This document shows positions 10,051-22,404 of a DNA stretch of 64,000 nt, in pieces. Source of the stretch: Lepiota brunneoincarnata (Eukaryota; Basidiomycota; Agaricomycetes; Agaricales; Agaricaceae); contig JAEBUN010000001.1 in the NCBI GenBank assembly GCA_023014365.1, positions 2,790,001 through 2,854,000 on the forward strand, read 5' to 3'. The translations under genes and the position numbers were made by a program. Within the stretch, counting starts at the first letter, position 1; each line of letters begins with the position of its first letter. The notes below the pieces were generated by a model. It worked only from the letters and a program-made list of their open reading frames with translations, ran no database searches and was not told where the DNA came from.

Positions 10051-11071
10051 TTACATGAAGTCATCTTCCAGTTCCCGACCGGTTTTACGAGGTGCATCCT
10101 CGTCTTCATCGTCGTCCACGGTATTGAACAACGTAGTCATAAGAACGGGCCTGTTTCTCGGCTTCGCGTTGCTTGGCTAGTTCGAGTTCGGCCTTACGCT
10201 GTTCAAAGGAATCATGAGGGATGTCACTACTCCAATCAAAGACTGGATAAATACCTTCTCCGCTGCGGCGGCTCGTTTGATAGCATTTTCATTCTTGAGG
10301 CGGTCAACCCGCTCTTGTTCGTGGTCGACTTCCCGTTCTACCTTTGTCTTGTTGAGGCGGTTGACAATAGCATTTTCTCGTTTCTCGACGTATACTACGA
10401 AACCTGTTCCATCTGTATGTTCCTGACTATTGGGTAGCAGGCTGACGCACCCCGTTTGACCTGGGGGAATGATCTCTATCAGCTGGTGTTAGCGTTGTCA
10501 TAAGGATCCAAGCTATACCTTTTTGTCGTTGTGGAAGGAAACTTGCCCAACGGCCATGTCACCAGTTTTCTAAAGACTGAGAGTCGAATTGACTTCCGGA
10601 TCATGAGAACACCTGGGGCCTTACCTTGAGGTTGTCTCCGGGGGTATAAATGATGGTCAGATCATCCTTCTTATTGCCTGAGTGAATCCTCAGTAAGCCA
10701 TTCGTCATGGCCTAGTGAGCGTGACGTACCTTCAATGGAGTTTGCTTTGACAAGCTGCGCACAGTCGGTCAAGAGCGTTTGAGGGATGTTGTCCCATGTC
10801 ATGCCTTCAGGCATTCGTAGATATACGTGGGCGGAGGATAGCTTATCCACATGAAACCATACATCTTGTGGCCAGGCGTATTTGATAAGTTCCTCGTCTG
10901 CAAGAGCTCATAAATGGTGTAGTGTCAAGATCGGCACTGTGTACACCCACTCTCAACCTTATCCTTGCCCATATAGATAACCGCCGGGGGATTAACCGCT
11001 AGAGCGAGATAAATAAAGGCCAGAAAGTACACATCCAGCAGCTCACCTGTGGATGTGAAGAAGAGTACCAT
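10051..11071 (-). CDS. CCDC25: CCDC25 homologue (NFACT-R/DUF814 domain)
   Basis: Homologue of human CCDC25 and yeast Jlp2, which carry the NFACT-R domain shared with Tae2/NEMF; human CCDC25 is reported as a DNA sensor, and the fungal role is unclear. The ATG at 11069-11071 gives MVLFFTSTG; exons then supply [50 protein letters not shown] and [20 protein letters not shown]. The C-terminal coiled coil is [56 protein letters not shown]. The family ends in an acidic DEFM-like tail. Here [13 protein letters not shown] (10051-10053) lies in the +1 frame because of one extra base at 10135. Without correction the frame ends early ([13 protein letters not shown] at 10106). It is divergent from RBM25. 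Confidence 0.88.
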
Positions 11072-11342
11072 GGTGTCGAGCTATCTCGATGTTAGGTGGG
11101 TGAGATCCAAAAGTAATCCAGCTTTGGCAAGGTAGCGTGGGAAACCTCATAACATAAGCTCAGAGTGTCGCCGCCTCTCATATCGCAACCGACTTATCCT
11201 CTTCTCCTCGACACCCTCGGCTGCTTCTTAGCACATTGTACTCAAATAGACGTAAGGCACATAGTTGGCATGTTGAGAAGAAACAATTGACAGAGATTTC
11301 TGAACATAGGTCACACACAGCTTCAAAAGTCCTCATTCAAGT
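11072..11342. promoter_or_regulatory. Shared divergent promoter region of CCDC25 and RBM25
   Basis: Only 271 bp separate the two start codons, so both promoters lie here. No clear TATA motif. Inferred from orientation. Confidence 0.5.
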
Positions 11343-13572
11343 ATGAATCCCGCACCCAATCGATTGGGGCTTGGTCTACGCCCACCTTTGCCATCGTACG
11401 GTCAAGGTCCCTCAATGCAAGCATTAGGCGCAACAGCAACAAATGCAGTTCATCCAGCCACAAAAGCTGACCACCTTGTTTGTTGGTTCCATATCTGGCG
11501 GCATTACCGATACCTTTCTAAACCAACTTCTCGGGGTACGCCCTGTCTATGCATGCAAATTCACACTAGCGCTCATACTGTGTAAATTACATAGGCGTGT
11601 GGTCCAGTCAGGTCCTTCAAGCGACTCATTACCCCCGCTATGAAGCCTCAGGGCTTTGGTTTCGCGGAATTTGAAGAACCAGATGGCGCGTTGCGTGCTA
11701 TTGAGCTATTGAATGGTGTTGAGCTGCCAGCTTTAGAGGATGGATGTGTAAATAAGAAACTATTGGTGCGTTCATTCTGTTATGTCATCTCTCTGAAACT
11801 CATTCTCCGGAGCACAGATAAAAGCAGACGAGAAAACCCGCCTATTCCTGGACGGCTTTTCTGCACATCGTATAAAGACAGATGTACGTCTATGTCTGCA
11901 CTTATTGACTAGTGACCATCTCATGAACTTCTTACTAGGCGGATGAGACTGCGAACCAGCAAGCGAAAACAAGAATTGATGAACTAGTAGCCGATATACA
12001 TCGTGTTTCACAGGAAGCAGCTAGCAGCGGATTACTCGACAAAGAGAAATACGTCATCCCTCCTCATTTGCATGATCTTCAAGAAGCAGACCTACCCGAG
12101 ACACAACGAGGGCTCGTAATATCAGAAATCGCCCAGTTTCGAGAGCGTGCAGCTAAGCGTGAGCGCGAGAAGATGCGCGACGTCAGGGAGAGCATTCCCG
12201 TTCTCACTGCGATTCCGAGTGGCCCGAAGGCGCGGGAGTGGGGTAAACCGCATCAGTCTCAGTCCCAATCTCCAGGTCAGTCAACACCAGTCACTCCGAA
12301 ACAACAGGGATTTGGAAAGGGTGCGCAAGGTTACGCCAAGCCCGTTGGTTTTGTCAAGGCTGAAGAGAATGGCCACACAGCAGATGAGGTGCAGGTTTCC
12401 ACAAACAAGACAGATGAGGAACTCGAGGCGGAACGCAAGGAGGCCCGTCGACGAGAGGAAGAGCTCTCATTCCGAGATGTAAGTCGTGCTAGATCACCCC
12501 ATGAACTTCCGATGTCTGACTTAGTGATTAGCGTGAACGCCGATACGAGCCCCGTGAGCGCGCCCGTATTCAAGCCCTTGAGAGGGCTATCGCTCGGGAG
12601 CGCACTATCAAAGAATCGGAGGAACGCGAAAGGGTGGAGATGCGTGCACGACTAGACGTTTGGGACGATGACGAGAGTGACGAGATGTTCTACGTCGACC
12701 GGTATGTGTCATTGATTCTAGGGAATTCGTTCTCGACTGATCGAGTCCAGGACACGGTGGCGAATACTCCGCGCACGTCGACTAGAACAAGAGGAGGCTG
12801 CAGATGAGAAATCGAGACGGTACGAGGAACAGGAAGCAGAAAATCTCAGACGGGAATCAGAAGACTTTTTGGCTCGCCAGATGGACGAGATGCAGGCCTT
12901 GGCGGAGGAGCAGCGCAAAGCCGGTCTCTTGCTTGACGATGGCGCACCTGTCAAACTTAACGTATCAATCGCTGCGGCTACCACCAAGGAGAAGGATCCA
13001 CCCACTAAAGAGAAGGTGGCTGTCTTTACCGAAGAGGACGAGGATGAAGATGGCATCAAGAAAAGGAAGGTACCACTCGTTAAACTTGACTTCAGCGTTG
13101 CCGAAAGTAGCGAGCAGGCGAAGGAGAGGTTGGAGAAGATTAAATTGTCGGTGCCACATGATAAAGAAGCGCTATTCAAAGCCAAAGTCCGGTGGGATGG
13201 CTTGTCTGATGTAGGTTGCTCTTTCACTCCATGCCGCTCCACCACTGATGTCGTCCAGTCAATGATTGATCGTAAATTGGAGCCTCTTATCAAACGACTC
13301 ATGGTCAAGTATCTCGGTGAAATGGAGGAAGATGATCTCATCATGTTCGTGCTTGAGCATCTGAAGGATCATAAAGGGCCACAGAAACTCGTGGAAGGTT
13401 TGGAACCCGTGAGTCTGTTGCCGTAGGGTTGTCGACCATCGCTTAATGTAAGAGTTAACAGGTCCTGGAAGAGGAAGCCGTCGAGTTCGCGATCGGTTTG
13501 TGGCGACAGATTATTTTTGAGAGCATGGCATATGGAGAGGGTATTTTGACCGAGAGGATGCTTGTTGACTAA
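11343..13572 (+). CDS. RBM25: RBM25-like splicing factor (RRM, RE/charged region, PWI domain)
   Basis: U1-associated splicing regulator. The ATG at 11343 starts MNPAPNRLGLGLRPPLPSYG. A glutamine run (AQQQQMQFIQPQK) leads into the RRM: RNP2 is TTLFVGSISGG, and RNP1 is KPQGFGFAEFEEPDGALRAI. Next come KLLIKADEKTRLFLDGF, then a long charged region rich in Arg/Glu (REREKMRDVRE; RREEELSFRDRERRYEPR; coiled-coil EEQRKAGLLLDD). The C-terminal PWI domain is MIDRKLEPLIKRLMVKYLGE, DDLIMFVLEHLKDH and EFAIGLWRQIIFESMAYGEG. One extra base at 11427-11428 shifts the N-terminal frame just before the Q run; otherwise the eight or so exons splice cleanly to the stop at 13570-13572. Confidence 0.92.
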
Positions 13573-14621
13573 GGGGAGGGAGCGCCGGGAGCTTTAGATG
13601 ATGCCGCTCTGTGAGGAGCGCGCAGGTGCGTTACGTAGCTCGAGTATTGGGCGCCTTCCTACTAAGGCACACTCGGTTTATTTTGAGTGCAAGTATTACC
13701 AAGAGTGCGGACTTGTTGGTAATAAAGGCGGGAGGATTGGTGTTCAGAGGAGAGGATGTGTCGTGAGTTCGCCACTCTTCACTCTCAAACATGGATAATA
13801 CTGTTTTTGCATGTGTATCAATGGCATGGTTTTCGAGCATCCAAGAACGAGACACCCACTGAGCCCCGATTTATTACGCAACCCGTATGTCAACTTTCCT
13901 TCGGAATCTTCGCTTTCCAATCTAAATCTCAGTCGAGTTGTGGCCCCCCACAAATCCTCTTCACGACTCGGGGACCAGGGTACAAAGCGCTTCTTGGGGG
14001 TAATAACGGTAAGTCTGGTCTTTCACAGCGAGAAATTTGTATTATGGAGTTGTTGGACAGCCGTCGCTTCACACGATTCAGACATCCTGATTAGTGTCAC
14101 TACCATCAACTACACACCCGGCACTACGCTTGAGGTTCTGATTGACCCGAGGGCCAACGTCTTTCTGAAATGACCAGTTCTCGGGCTCGGGAAGGGAAGT
14201 GAGACAAAAGGTTGCGACTTTGAGGTCCTCCGAGTTATGCGGCTCTGCTCTGTTAGATTGTTCACAGGAGATGGGAAGGGTGAACCAACAAAGCGGAGGC
14301 TGAGAAGCGAGGCCTAAGCGGGTTCTGACATGATGTGCGTCATATGGTCAGCTGGCCATGTGGACTCCATTGCGGCTGAAATACACACACCCCCGACGCG
14401 ATGACCGGGATCAACATACTTACGTTACACGATCGCAACGTCCCTTGTGAATGGTAGTGATCTGGGGGATCTAAAGCGGGGGTGGGTAGCGTCTCAGTAT
14501 ATTAGTTCGAGTGGTTCCTTACGCTTCCCACCTGAGCGCCCCGTGCTTCTTCTTGCCTCTTGAGCTCTGAGATCTGAACCTTAGGTCTCAATATTGTGAA
14601 GAGGCCTTTGGATCGGTGGTG
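13573..14621. other. Intergenic, no recognisable gene
   Basis: About 1 kb between RBM25 and trehalase. An open frame at 13811-14173 (120 codons) has no family features and no plausible splice partner. The right-hand part must contain the trehalase promoter. Confidence 0.45.
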
Positions 14622-17555
14622 ATGATGATGTTGACTCCTCTTATAATACTCGCGTGTCTGCTCCGACGAGGGGTAGCTCAGGACTTAACCACCGCTCCTC
14701 CTACCATCACCATCTCAACAGCAGTTCCAACAGCTACCGCACCAGGAGAGAGTCCATTGCCTTCACAGGCGCCCCTTCCTCCCAGACAGGCATGGTGTCC
14801 TTCCGAGATCTTCTGTGCCGGACCGGTGGGTGATAACTCCTATATAGCTGTGTTGCAAATGCGTTGTTCTAAACCTTCCGTGTGTCTTGGCAGTTGCTGC
14901 AAACCGTCAATGTCGCTCATCTGTTCCCCGATGATAAGACTTTCGCTGACAAGGTGAACGATCTCCTTTACATTGACACCGACAACATTTGACGCTCGTG
15001 ACGCATCCTTCTAGCCCACAAGCAAGCAGGCCCAACAGGTCTTGGCCGATTTCCGCAACCTTTCCTCGTCAAATGTCACCTATAGTCAGGTGCTCAGTTT
15101 CGTCAACGAGAACTTCAACGGGGAAGGACAAGAGCTCCAGGCACTTGCGTTGCCGTCGTTCAACCGAAACCCCGCATTCCTAAACAACGTTACAGACCCT
15201 CTGGTTCGGGCATGGTCGCAGACTGTACATGGGTTCTGGACCCAGCTTATCCGAGGAACGAATGATTCAACGTTGTGTAGTGGTGGGACAGATTGCGAGA
15301 GTTCGCTTATCCCGCTGAATCACACCTTCGTGGTGCCAGGTGAGTGACAGAGATTGGCTGGTCTTTTGCATGAGTTACGGTAGTCATACTTTGCTCTAGG
15401 TGGCCGCTTCCGAGAACAGTACTATTGGGACAGTTTCTGGATCGTCGAAGGTCTCATTGAGTCGGAACTCTTCGATATTGTCAATGCTACACTCCAAAAC
15501 TTTATGGATGAGTTGGACACCATCGGATTTATCCCCAATGGAGGACGGATTTATTGTTCGCACCTCCTCGCACCGTTATCTACAGGATTGCAATGATTGA
15601 CGATCATATCCGACAGATTTGGACCGATCACAGCCCCCGCTTTTTATTCAAATGTTATCCCGCTATGTCACTACATCCGGAGATAGAGATATTTTGCGAC
15701 GAGCCCTTCCTCTTGCCGAGGTGGGCGCTTCCATTTAGTTTAACAAGTTTGGGTCACGACACTGACAAGCACGATAGAAAGAGCTTAGGTGGTGGCGCGA
15801 CAATCGCTCTGTCAATGTGACAAGTCCTTTTACGAACCAGACTCACCTCGTTTATCACTATAATGTGAACAATACCGCCCCTCGACCTGAATCTTATTTA
15901 ACCGGTAAGGCCAAACCGTGCGCAGCGCATCCTTCCTAGTATTGATATGCCCAATACAGACTACTTGACGGCTAATGGACCTTGATATCAATCCTCCTTT
16001 GAATGATACCCAAAAGGCAGCAGTGTATGCCGAACTTGCCAGCGGTGCAGAGAGCGGTGAGCCTAGATTCAGCTGTTCGGAGACAGAATCTAAAGAGACT
16101 TCAGGCTGGGATTATACCATCAGGTGGTTCGCAGATGGGAATAACGACGGGCTCAGAAGCTTGAATGTTCGCAACACAATTGCGATCGACCTTAATAGTA
16201 TTCTATGTAAGAGGAACTCACCTTGGCTGGCCACACCTGTTTCTGAAAGCTTCCCAAAGACCGCGACCATGTTCTGTTAGCCAACTTGTACGGATCGTCG
16301 AATAGAGCCCTGGTCAACTCAAATCGCGCTGCCGCTTCGGCTCTTCGGGATGCAGTTTTAGATTTACTCTGGGATCCCGACAAGGCAAGCCCCCATCTGA
16401 ATGGTGTTGTTGCGTGGTCATCCTGATTCTGAGTGTCGCAGCTCGCGTTCTACGACTTTACCCTCGCCACGAATCAGAGGAAGAGCTTCTTCAGCGTCGC
16501 CAACTTCTACCCGCTTTGGAGCGGCATTATTCCTGACGTGCTCCTTCACGATAGCAATGCCACATTCAGCCATTTCGCCTCATTGAACCTCGTACTCAAT
16601 CGTTATAACGGTACATACCCTACCACCTTCGTCGATACTGGCCTACAATGGTACGCATGTCTACAGTTTACTTGAACGGTTGATAACAGCGGTTACAGGG
16701 ATGCTCCCAATACCTGGCCTCCTCATCAGTACATTGTCCTCCAGGCACTACGTGCTTTACCTTCGAACGTTACTTCAGGAGCTCCCCCAACATTGGGCGA
16801 TGGTCAATCAACCTTTAACTTGGTCCCTTCCGGCCAAATGGGTCTTTCTGAAAATCAGCTTCCCCAACAACCTCGCCACGACCCGACTGACGGGAATTTT
16901 ACGTCCACCGGCCCTGAGGCTGATATCAATAGACTTAATGGTACTGTAGTCAACGGTGGCAACGCGACTAATGGTGAAGGGTGGGGCCGAATGCTCCAAA
17001 GAGAGCTGGCCAATAGGTATATCACCAGTGCCTTCTGCAGTTGGTACGAGATGACGCCTGGCATATAAGCTTTCTGTCGCTGACACACTTACAGGAGAGC
17101 GACCGGAGGTTCTATTGAAGGTGTCTTGCCCTAGGCTCTCAGATGCGGAATTGAACATCACTCAGAGCGTAAATAACACCGGAAATGTACTGCTTCCAAA
17201 GTCCATTACCCTTGCCGTTCTCTGACATGGGTTATAGATGTTTGAGAAGTTTTCCAATCTCGATATCGATTCAGCTGGGAAGAGGAGGAGAATATACAGT
17301 GCAGGTCCGCATCTTCTGACACTCCCTCTGAATTGAGGATCGTATTAAGCTGAACTCTATCCTCAGGCTGGGTTCGGTTGGACCAATGGCGTCGCCCTGT
17401 GGATTGCAAGCAACTACGGCAATCTTCTCAACAGTCCGCAATGCCCAAACCTCACAGAAATCCCAGTTGGCGGCACTACATCGTCTGCTGATCCAAGTGC
17501 TACCCCTGTCTTCTGGGTTATGGCGGCCTTCGCAATTATTGCTACATTGTTGTAA
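14622..17555 (+). CDS. Secreted/cell-wall trehalase (GH37)
   Basis: Glycoside hydrolase family 37 enzyme cleaving alpha,alpha-trehalose to two glucose. The ATG at 14622 opens a signal peptide (MMMLTPLIILACLLRRGVAQ) and a Thr/Pro-rich spacer. The catalytic domain carries trehalase signature 1, PGGRFREQYYWDSFW, and signature 2, QWDAPNTWPPHQ, plus the Gly-rich loop RGGEYTVQAGFGWTNGV near the C-terminus. Many N-glycosylation sequons and a hydrophobic C-terminus (VFWVMAAFAIIATLL-stop at 17553-17555) suggest a GPI anchor or tail anchor. More than ten short introns, two of them flanking RIYY-LDRSQPPLFIQML. One extra base at 15982-15983 (GGACCTTGATATC) breaks the frame between LTANGP and DINPPLNDTQK. 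The rest is intact. Secretory signals argue for the acid/extracellular rather than the cytosolic neutral class. Confidence 0.93.
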
Positions 17556-18394
17556 TTCCGGACAATTAGCTTGTATTCATGGACCAGCTTGTGGTTAGTA
17601 CCTCATACCTATCAATTACCTGGTAGCAGCTGGTTTTAGCCCAGAATATACTGTTCCAGGGAATCGCGATCCCGCTTATTCTTATCAGGGACAAAGGGGT
17701 GAGATCACATTGTGCAATGTTCGTTGTAGCTCCGGAAAGCAAGGGGTTTTGCTTCCCCTTCCGGTCATCTGTGGGTGCCTAAGGTGATCGAACACATGGT
17801 ATGGTCGGCAATTGCTTGAGCTTCCCCACATGCTTTTGCGCAGGCACCAACTGGTCCAAGACCAACCCTACTTATTTTCTTCTGCTGTGGCATTCCTCCA
17901 GACCCCTCTGTGTCGGTCATTAGCACTCAAGCATAGACTTCATACTAACCCCACGCGGAGGACTCTTGTTCCAACCTTGCTCTTCCGTTCGGATCATCGC
18001 CCGATGGTGCTGCAAACAGCATGGACAAGTAGCCGGACGGAATTGGTTCCAGCCCTGTGATAATCTAGTTGCAGGTTGTGCAGCCCAACTGATATCAAAT
18101 CTCCTGCAGATTGGTGGACCCCGTTTTCTCCAACTAGTAGAAAAGCAACGCAGTATACATCTATTAAGCACAGGTGCCGTGACCTAGACAGCGCCAAGGC
18201 CGAAAGCAGTCCACTATTAACTTATGTCGCATAATATGAGTTACGACTCAGGAGATGATTCACTCTATGGGACGCGGTTGGCTCGGATCGAAACGGGTGG
18301 CGATGCCTACAGGGCAGAGCCTGGCACATATCGGGGAGATAGCGCACATCTTCTATACACCATTGGAGCGGGACTCGATGGAGGTATTTATTGG
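17556..18394. other. Convergent 3' region, no gene recognised
   Basis: Lies between the 3' ends of trehalase and MSP1, about 840 bp. Short frames on both strands lack conserved motifs. Confidence 0.45.
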
Positions 18395-19939
18395 TCATCC
18401 CTCGCTTCCTCCTCTTCTACAAGTCGTGTCAAGCTGTTCCACATCCGTGACACGCGGTGGCAGGGGACTTGTGCCATCATGTACGAAGAAATCTTGTAGG
18501 ATTCAAAGGTCGTAGGTTGAAGCCCTGCACATAACAACGCATGAGATACGGAGAGCTAGATAATAAAGTGATGGGCACCTCAAGTTGACCCTTGGCCAAA
18601 AGCTCCTCGTTACCCTCTGCCCTTCTCATGAATTCACGTACGGGAACCATAGCGGCATTTCTGCACAACTCCCGCAAATCGGAGCCTGAGTGACCCTCGG
18701 TGACCTCAGCCAATAATGCAATGGAGAAATCAGGGGCAAGCTTGGTGTCTCTCAACATCTAGTTGCGAGTAAAAGGTCAGACGTAAAACTGGGGGGGGGG
18801 GGCTTTGGAACATACAAGCGTCAATATCTTGAGGCGTTGCCCGGCGTTTGGCAGCACAACTGCAAAACGTTTAGGCATACGTCTGAGGATGGCAGAGTCA
18901 ATGTCATTCGGTCGGTTCGTGGCGCCGAGTACCAATATCCGGTCCGTACTCGAAGTCAGGCCATCCCAAAGGCTAGCGGGGTTGAGGGTGATAAGTGCAA
19001 ACACCAACGGATACGATCAGGAAGCGGGATACGCACGTCATAAACTCTGCCTTCATCATCCCCGTCACTTCATGATCCCCCTTTGTCCTTTCCCTCAGGA
19101 AAGAGTCAATCTCATCTATGAAAATGATACTTGGTTGTACTTTCCGAGCGAGGCTGAAAAGACCCGCTACGAGCTTGTTTGACTCGCCATACCATTTGTT
19201 GGTAAGTACAGAAGCCGCGATGTTGATGAATGTGGCGCCCGATTCTTTGGCAAGAGCTTTGGCAAGCATCGTCTTGCCACACCCCGGAGGTCCAAAAAGT
19301 AAAACGCCTTTCGGAGCGCCGAGAAGAGAAGATGACGATGTGAAAAGATTGGGATACAGGAGCGGGTAGATGACAGACTCTCGTATTGAGGAGACGATGG
19401 GGTCGAGTCCGCCGATGTCTGTAGCAAAATATCAATAGGTGTTGCAGCCAAAAGGCCCTTGAGTGGCACACCTGAAAAGCGAACGTCAATGTCATCTGGA
19501 TGAATAACCTCATTCGCCACTTTTTCTGGCAAGGGGTTGAGGGCAAAATCGTTGAGGTGTCCCATGTGATATACGCACTCTCGTACTCATCCAATACCAG
19601 GCCTGAATGACCCAGCCGCTTCAGAGCTTCCAACTGCTTCTCTTTAACCTCCTGCTTCTTATCCGGACTTGTAACGCTGTCTACCACCCACTGGACACCG
19701 ATAACACTAAGCCAAATTAAATGAGGTGTCTGACGGAACGGACGTACTCGGACGGTATAGAATAGGGCGGCCTTGTATATTGATTCAGCGAGTTTGCAAT
19801 GATACATGCACTTAAAAACGCACTTGAGATGCCAAAAAAAGTGCGACTGGAAGAGAGACCAAATTTCTCAAACACGTTATCACTGAGCCGGGAACCTCGT
19901 ACCTTCAAACACCGCTCGCTTTGTGCTGGGTGCCACCAT
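18395..19939 (-). CDS. MSP1: Msp1/ATAD1-type mitochondrial outer-membrane AAA+ ATPase
   Basis: Extracts mislocalised tail-anchored proteins from the mitochondrial outer membrane. Splicing from the ATG at 19937-19939 gives an N-terminal membrane segment ([20 protein letters not shown]) followed by [19 protein letters not shown] and LVLDEYE. The AAA core has DIGGLDPIV, Walker [11 protein letters not shown], pore loop [11 protein letters not shown], Walker [16 protein letters not shown], sensor-1 [14 protein letters not shown] and the arginine finger in ILRRMPKRF. The C-terminal helix bundle is [22 protein letters not shown]. The last exon reads GFNLRPLN and then needs removal of one base at 18499-18500 to continue as [20 protein letters not shown] to the stop at 18395; unshifted it stops at 18477. 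A 13-G homopolymer sits in an intron near 18793. Confidence 0.92.
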
Positions 19940-20985
19940 TATCGTGCCACGGGGGTATAAGTATATTAGCCTTCGTGTATCGTCCAATGTGTTGTATGTA
20001 TGTACAAGAGAGAAACGAGAATGCGGGGATAACGTCAGTGTGACTAGCGGTCACGCGCTTTGCATTTCTATTTCACGTGTCATCTTTGCAGCGGCCAACA
20101 TCCAGATAGCAAACATGTAATTATTTCTACCCATTTACCTCCTTGCAAGGTCGTAGCCGTGACCTCGACTATGGCTACATGGATCCGATTTGCCCCGCGA
20201 AATATACTTGAAGCCGGTCAACTATGTGCAGATTTGCAGGGAAGATCTGCCCCCCATCTGAATACGCAGCAGGTGCCACTTCGCAAGCCTCCCACAGGTC
20301 ATCAATCCACCGGCGTCTATCCATTACTCTGATTTAAGCATTATAGCAACACCTGAATCCGCGCAGTTGCTGTTGCCAGTGTGGCTGACATGTACATAGC
20401 TTCCTCCTCGCTGCAACGAGGCGCCGCCGCCACCAAGGGATAAGAGCCTGGGAGTAAGTATAACCTATAACTTTGGGTGCTTACCGACTCTTTAGGCCCA
20501 CTGTCCCAAATATCAGCATCCAACGATCAGGGCTTCGGTAGGGACTTTGCTACATTTCGAATAACGCAGGAGCTAGTGATCTAACTGCCATTGTTAGGAC
20601 GAGGAGAAATGCAACATCACGGCTTCCGATAGGTCGGTCGTACCATAGCGCCCCTGCGTAGCTGAATAACCACCGCCCTCCATCACTTCTTTCAAGATAT
20701 AGCTTTAGGCAAGCATATTTAGTGCCCAAGGATTCCCACCATCATGGAACTCAGCCGGGCGACGCGAGTTAAGCCATAGCGTTGCATCAATCAAGTATCC
20801 CTAACGGTCAACTATTTCACATCAGTTGGACCCATTCCCTCGCTTTGCTCAGCCCACCGACAACGTCCTCCTCAAGACTCTCTGCAGCCCAAGCTCGACG
20901 CTACCCCCCCCAAGTCTAATCCCTAATCACGACTTTTATCTTCCTCCGACTCGTACTCGGGGCCTCGGTTTGGCCTAGGAGTAAA
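19940..20985. other. Divergent intergenic region, no gene
   Basis: About 1 kb between the MSP1 start and the 20986 membrane-protein gene. Short frames near 20060-20330 are unsupported. It holds both promoters. Confidence 0.45.
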
Positions 20986-22404
20986 ATGTCGGTTGCGAAA
21001 TACGTCGATGACCGTGATAGCTCCATCGTATATTCCAATTATGGGCAAGGGCTAGACTGGGAGCCTCATGTCGGGGCACCGGAAGGAGTATATGCGCACG
21101 ACATCACTCGCGCGGAAAAGCGGGGTCAATGCGACGATAACATTTTTTGGTGAGCTTCTGTCCAACAACTTGAGACTGTTCAGAGTATTGGTCATGCGCG
21201 AGAAGGTCGAGATGCGGACGCTCGTTCACTATGGATTACTTTCACTGAAAGCCTTAGAGCTGCATCTTACTGCATAGAAAGTTTTCTGATCGACGACCAG
21301 TCTCAAGCACAATCATGCACTTGATATTCGTTGCTGATGTTCCATTCCAAAGGTACTTCCATCGGTGTCTACGGCACAGTGTCTGAAGCAAGTCGTGGTG
21401 TCTCTTCTAGTCCCACGTCGGTTTATATCTTGGATAGAAATGCACCGACATCCTTCACAGCAACGGCCGGTGAGGGCCCGCAGTATAATATTTTATTTTA
21501 TCAATCCTCTGGCCTAGAGGATGGTGAACACGTACTTCAGATTATCAACCAATCCGAAGGCGGTTTTTTTTGGCTTGATTATTTTATTTTCATGATGGCG
21601 ACTCCCAGTCCTCTTCCTGATCCCCCACAAATTTCAAGCAAGAATCGTACTTCCACTCTCCCTGCTCAAGAGACTCAGCAGAAAACCGCACCCGTCTCCG
21701 TTACCCCTTTCAGCACCTCCACCGCCCCATCCAGCCCAGGCGAATCCACATCATCAAAACCCCCTAGAGAATCTTTGACCGGGGACCTGTTTGGCCCAGG
21801 TTCGGGAGCCAGCTCACATCAATCTTCCATACCAACCCAGTCCATCAGTGGTCCCTCAAGTACCACTCAGGGCCCCCGTCCGCCCACAAGTGCAATTGTG
21901 GGCGGGGTCTTAGGAAGCACTCTCGGTATCCTTATCCTACTTATCCTCCTTCGGTAGATTCGAAAAAGGCGTGCGGAGAGGTTTAGGTGCGCCGCTGATG
22001 CAATAGTATTGAACACACCATTTGTGTCATTCCCACCTCACTCCACATATCTCCCTCCAAACCGGACGGGAGGGCTAAGGATGGTCACACCATTCCGTTC
22101 GCTCACAACGCCAACACGACAAAATATGTTCCAAGCCCAGGGGTATAAGGCAGACACCAGTCCTACTGAGACCATCACGACTCTCCAGCGACCAATCCCG
22201 AGGAAGGGGCAGTTTCTGGAGCGGATTCATGAATCTACAGCTCGAATTTTGTCTGATGCTCGTCGGAACGACATGTCTTCATCGGATAGTCAAGCTAGGC
22301 ACATTCTCCCGGCAGGCGGGCATCAAGGCCCGACATTTGGTGATGATGAGTTGCCTCCCCCATACTCCGGAAATTCGGTATGGGGTGAAAATGAGCAACT
22401 TTAA
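20986..22404 (+). CDS. Single-pass membrane protein with Ser/Thr-rich stalk; contains an in-frame stop and a +1 lesion
   Basis: Follows a plan common in Agaricomycetes: an extracellular beta-sandwich-like domain, a Ser/Thr/Pro stalk, one TM helix and a disordered cytoplasmic tail. No function is known. Exon 1 (ATG 20986) encodes VDDRDSSIVYSN..DWE, then needs one base removed at 21085-21086 to continue as EEYMRTTSLARKSGVNATIT. A roughly 200-nt intron leads to GTSIGVYGTVSEAS, VYILDRNAPTSFTA and FFWLDYFIF. The stalk ends at TSAIVGGVLGSTLGILILLI (TM). TAG at 21955-21957 interrupts the frame exactly at the TM/cytoplasm border, yet the same frame stays open to 22404 (IRKRRAERFR.. to DDELPPPYSGNSVW). 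The TAG lies inside a 33-nt GT..AG stretch (GTAGATTC..GGTTTAG) whose removal would keep frame, so it could be a tiny intron, a sequencing error or true decay. Confidence 0.6.

Noticed and set aside
13811..14173. 120-codon plus-strand frame between RBM25 and trehalase
   Set aside because: No motif, no splice partner and atypical composition; most likely chance.
14616..14621. Upstream GTG GTG as the trehalase start
   Set aside because: Eukaryotic initiation is expected at the first ATG (14622), which begins a good signal peptide.
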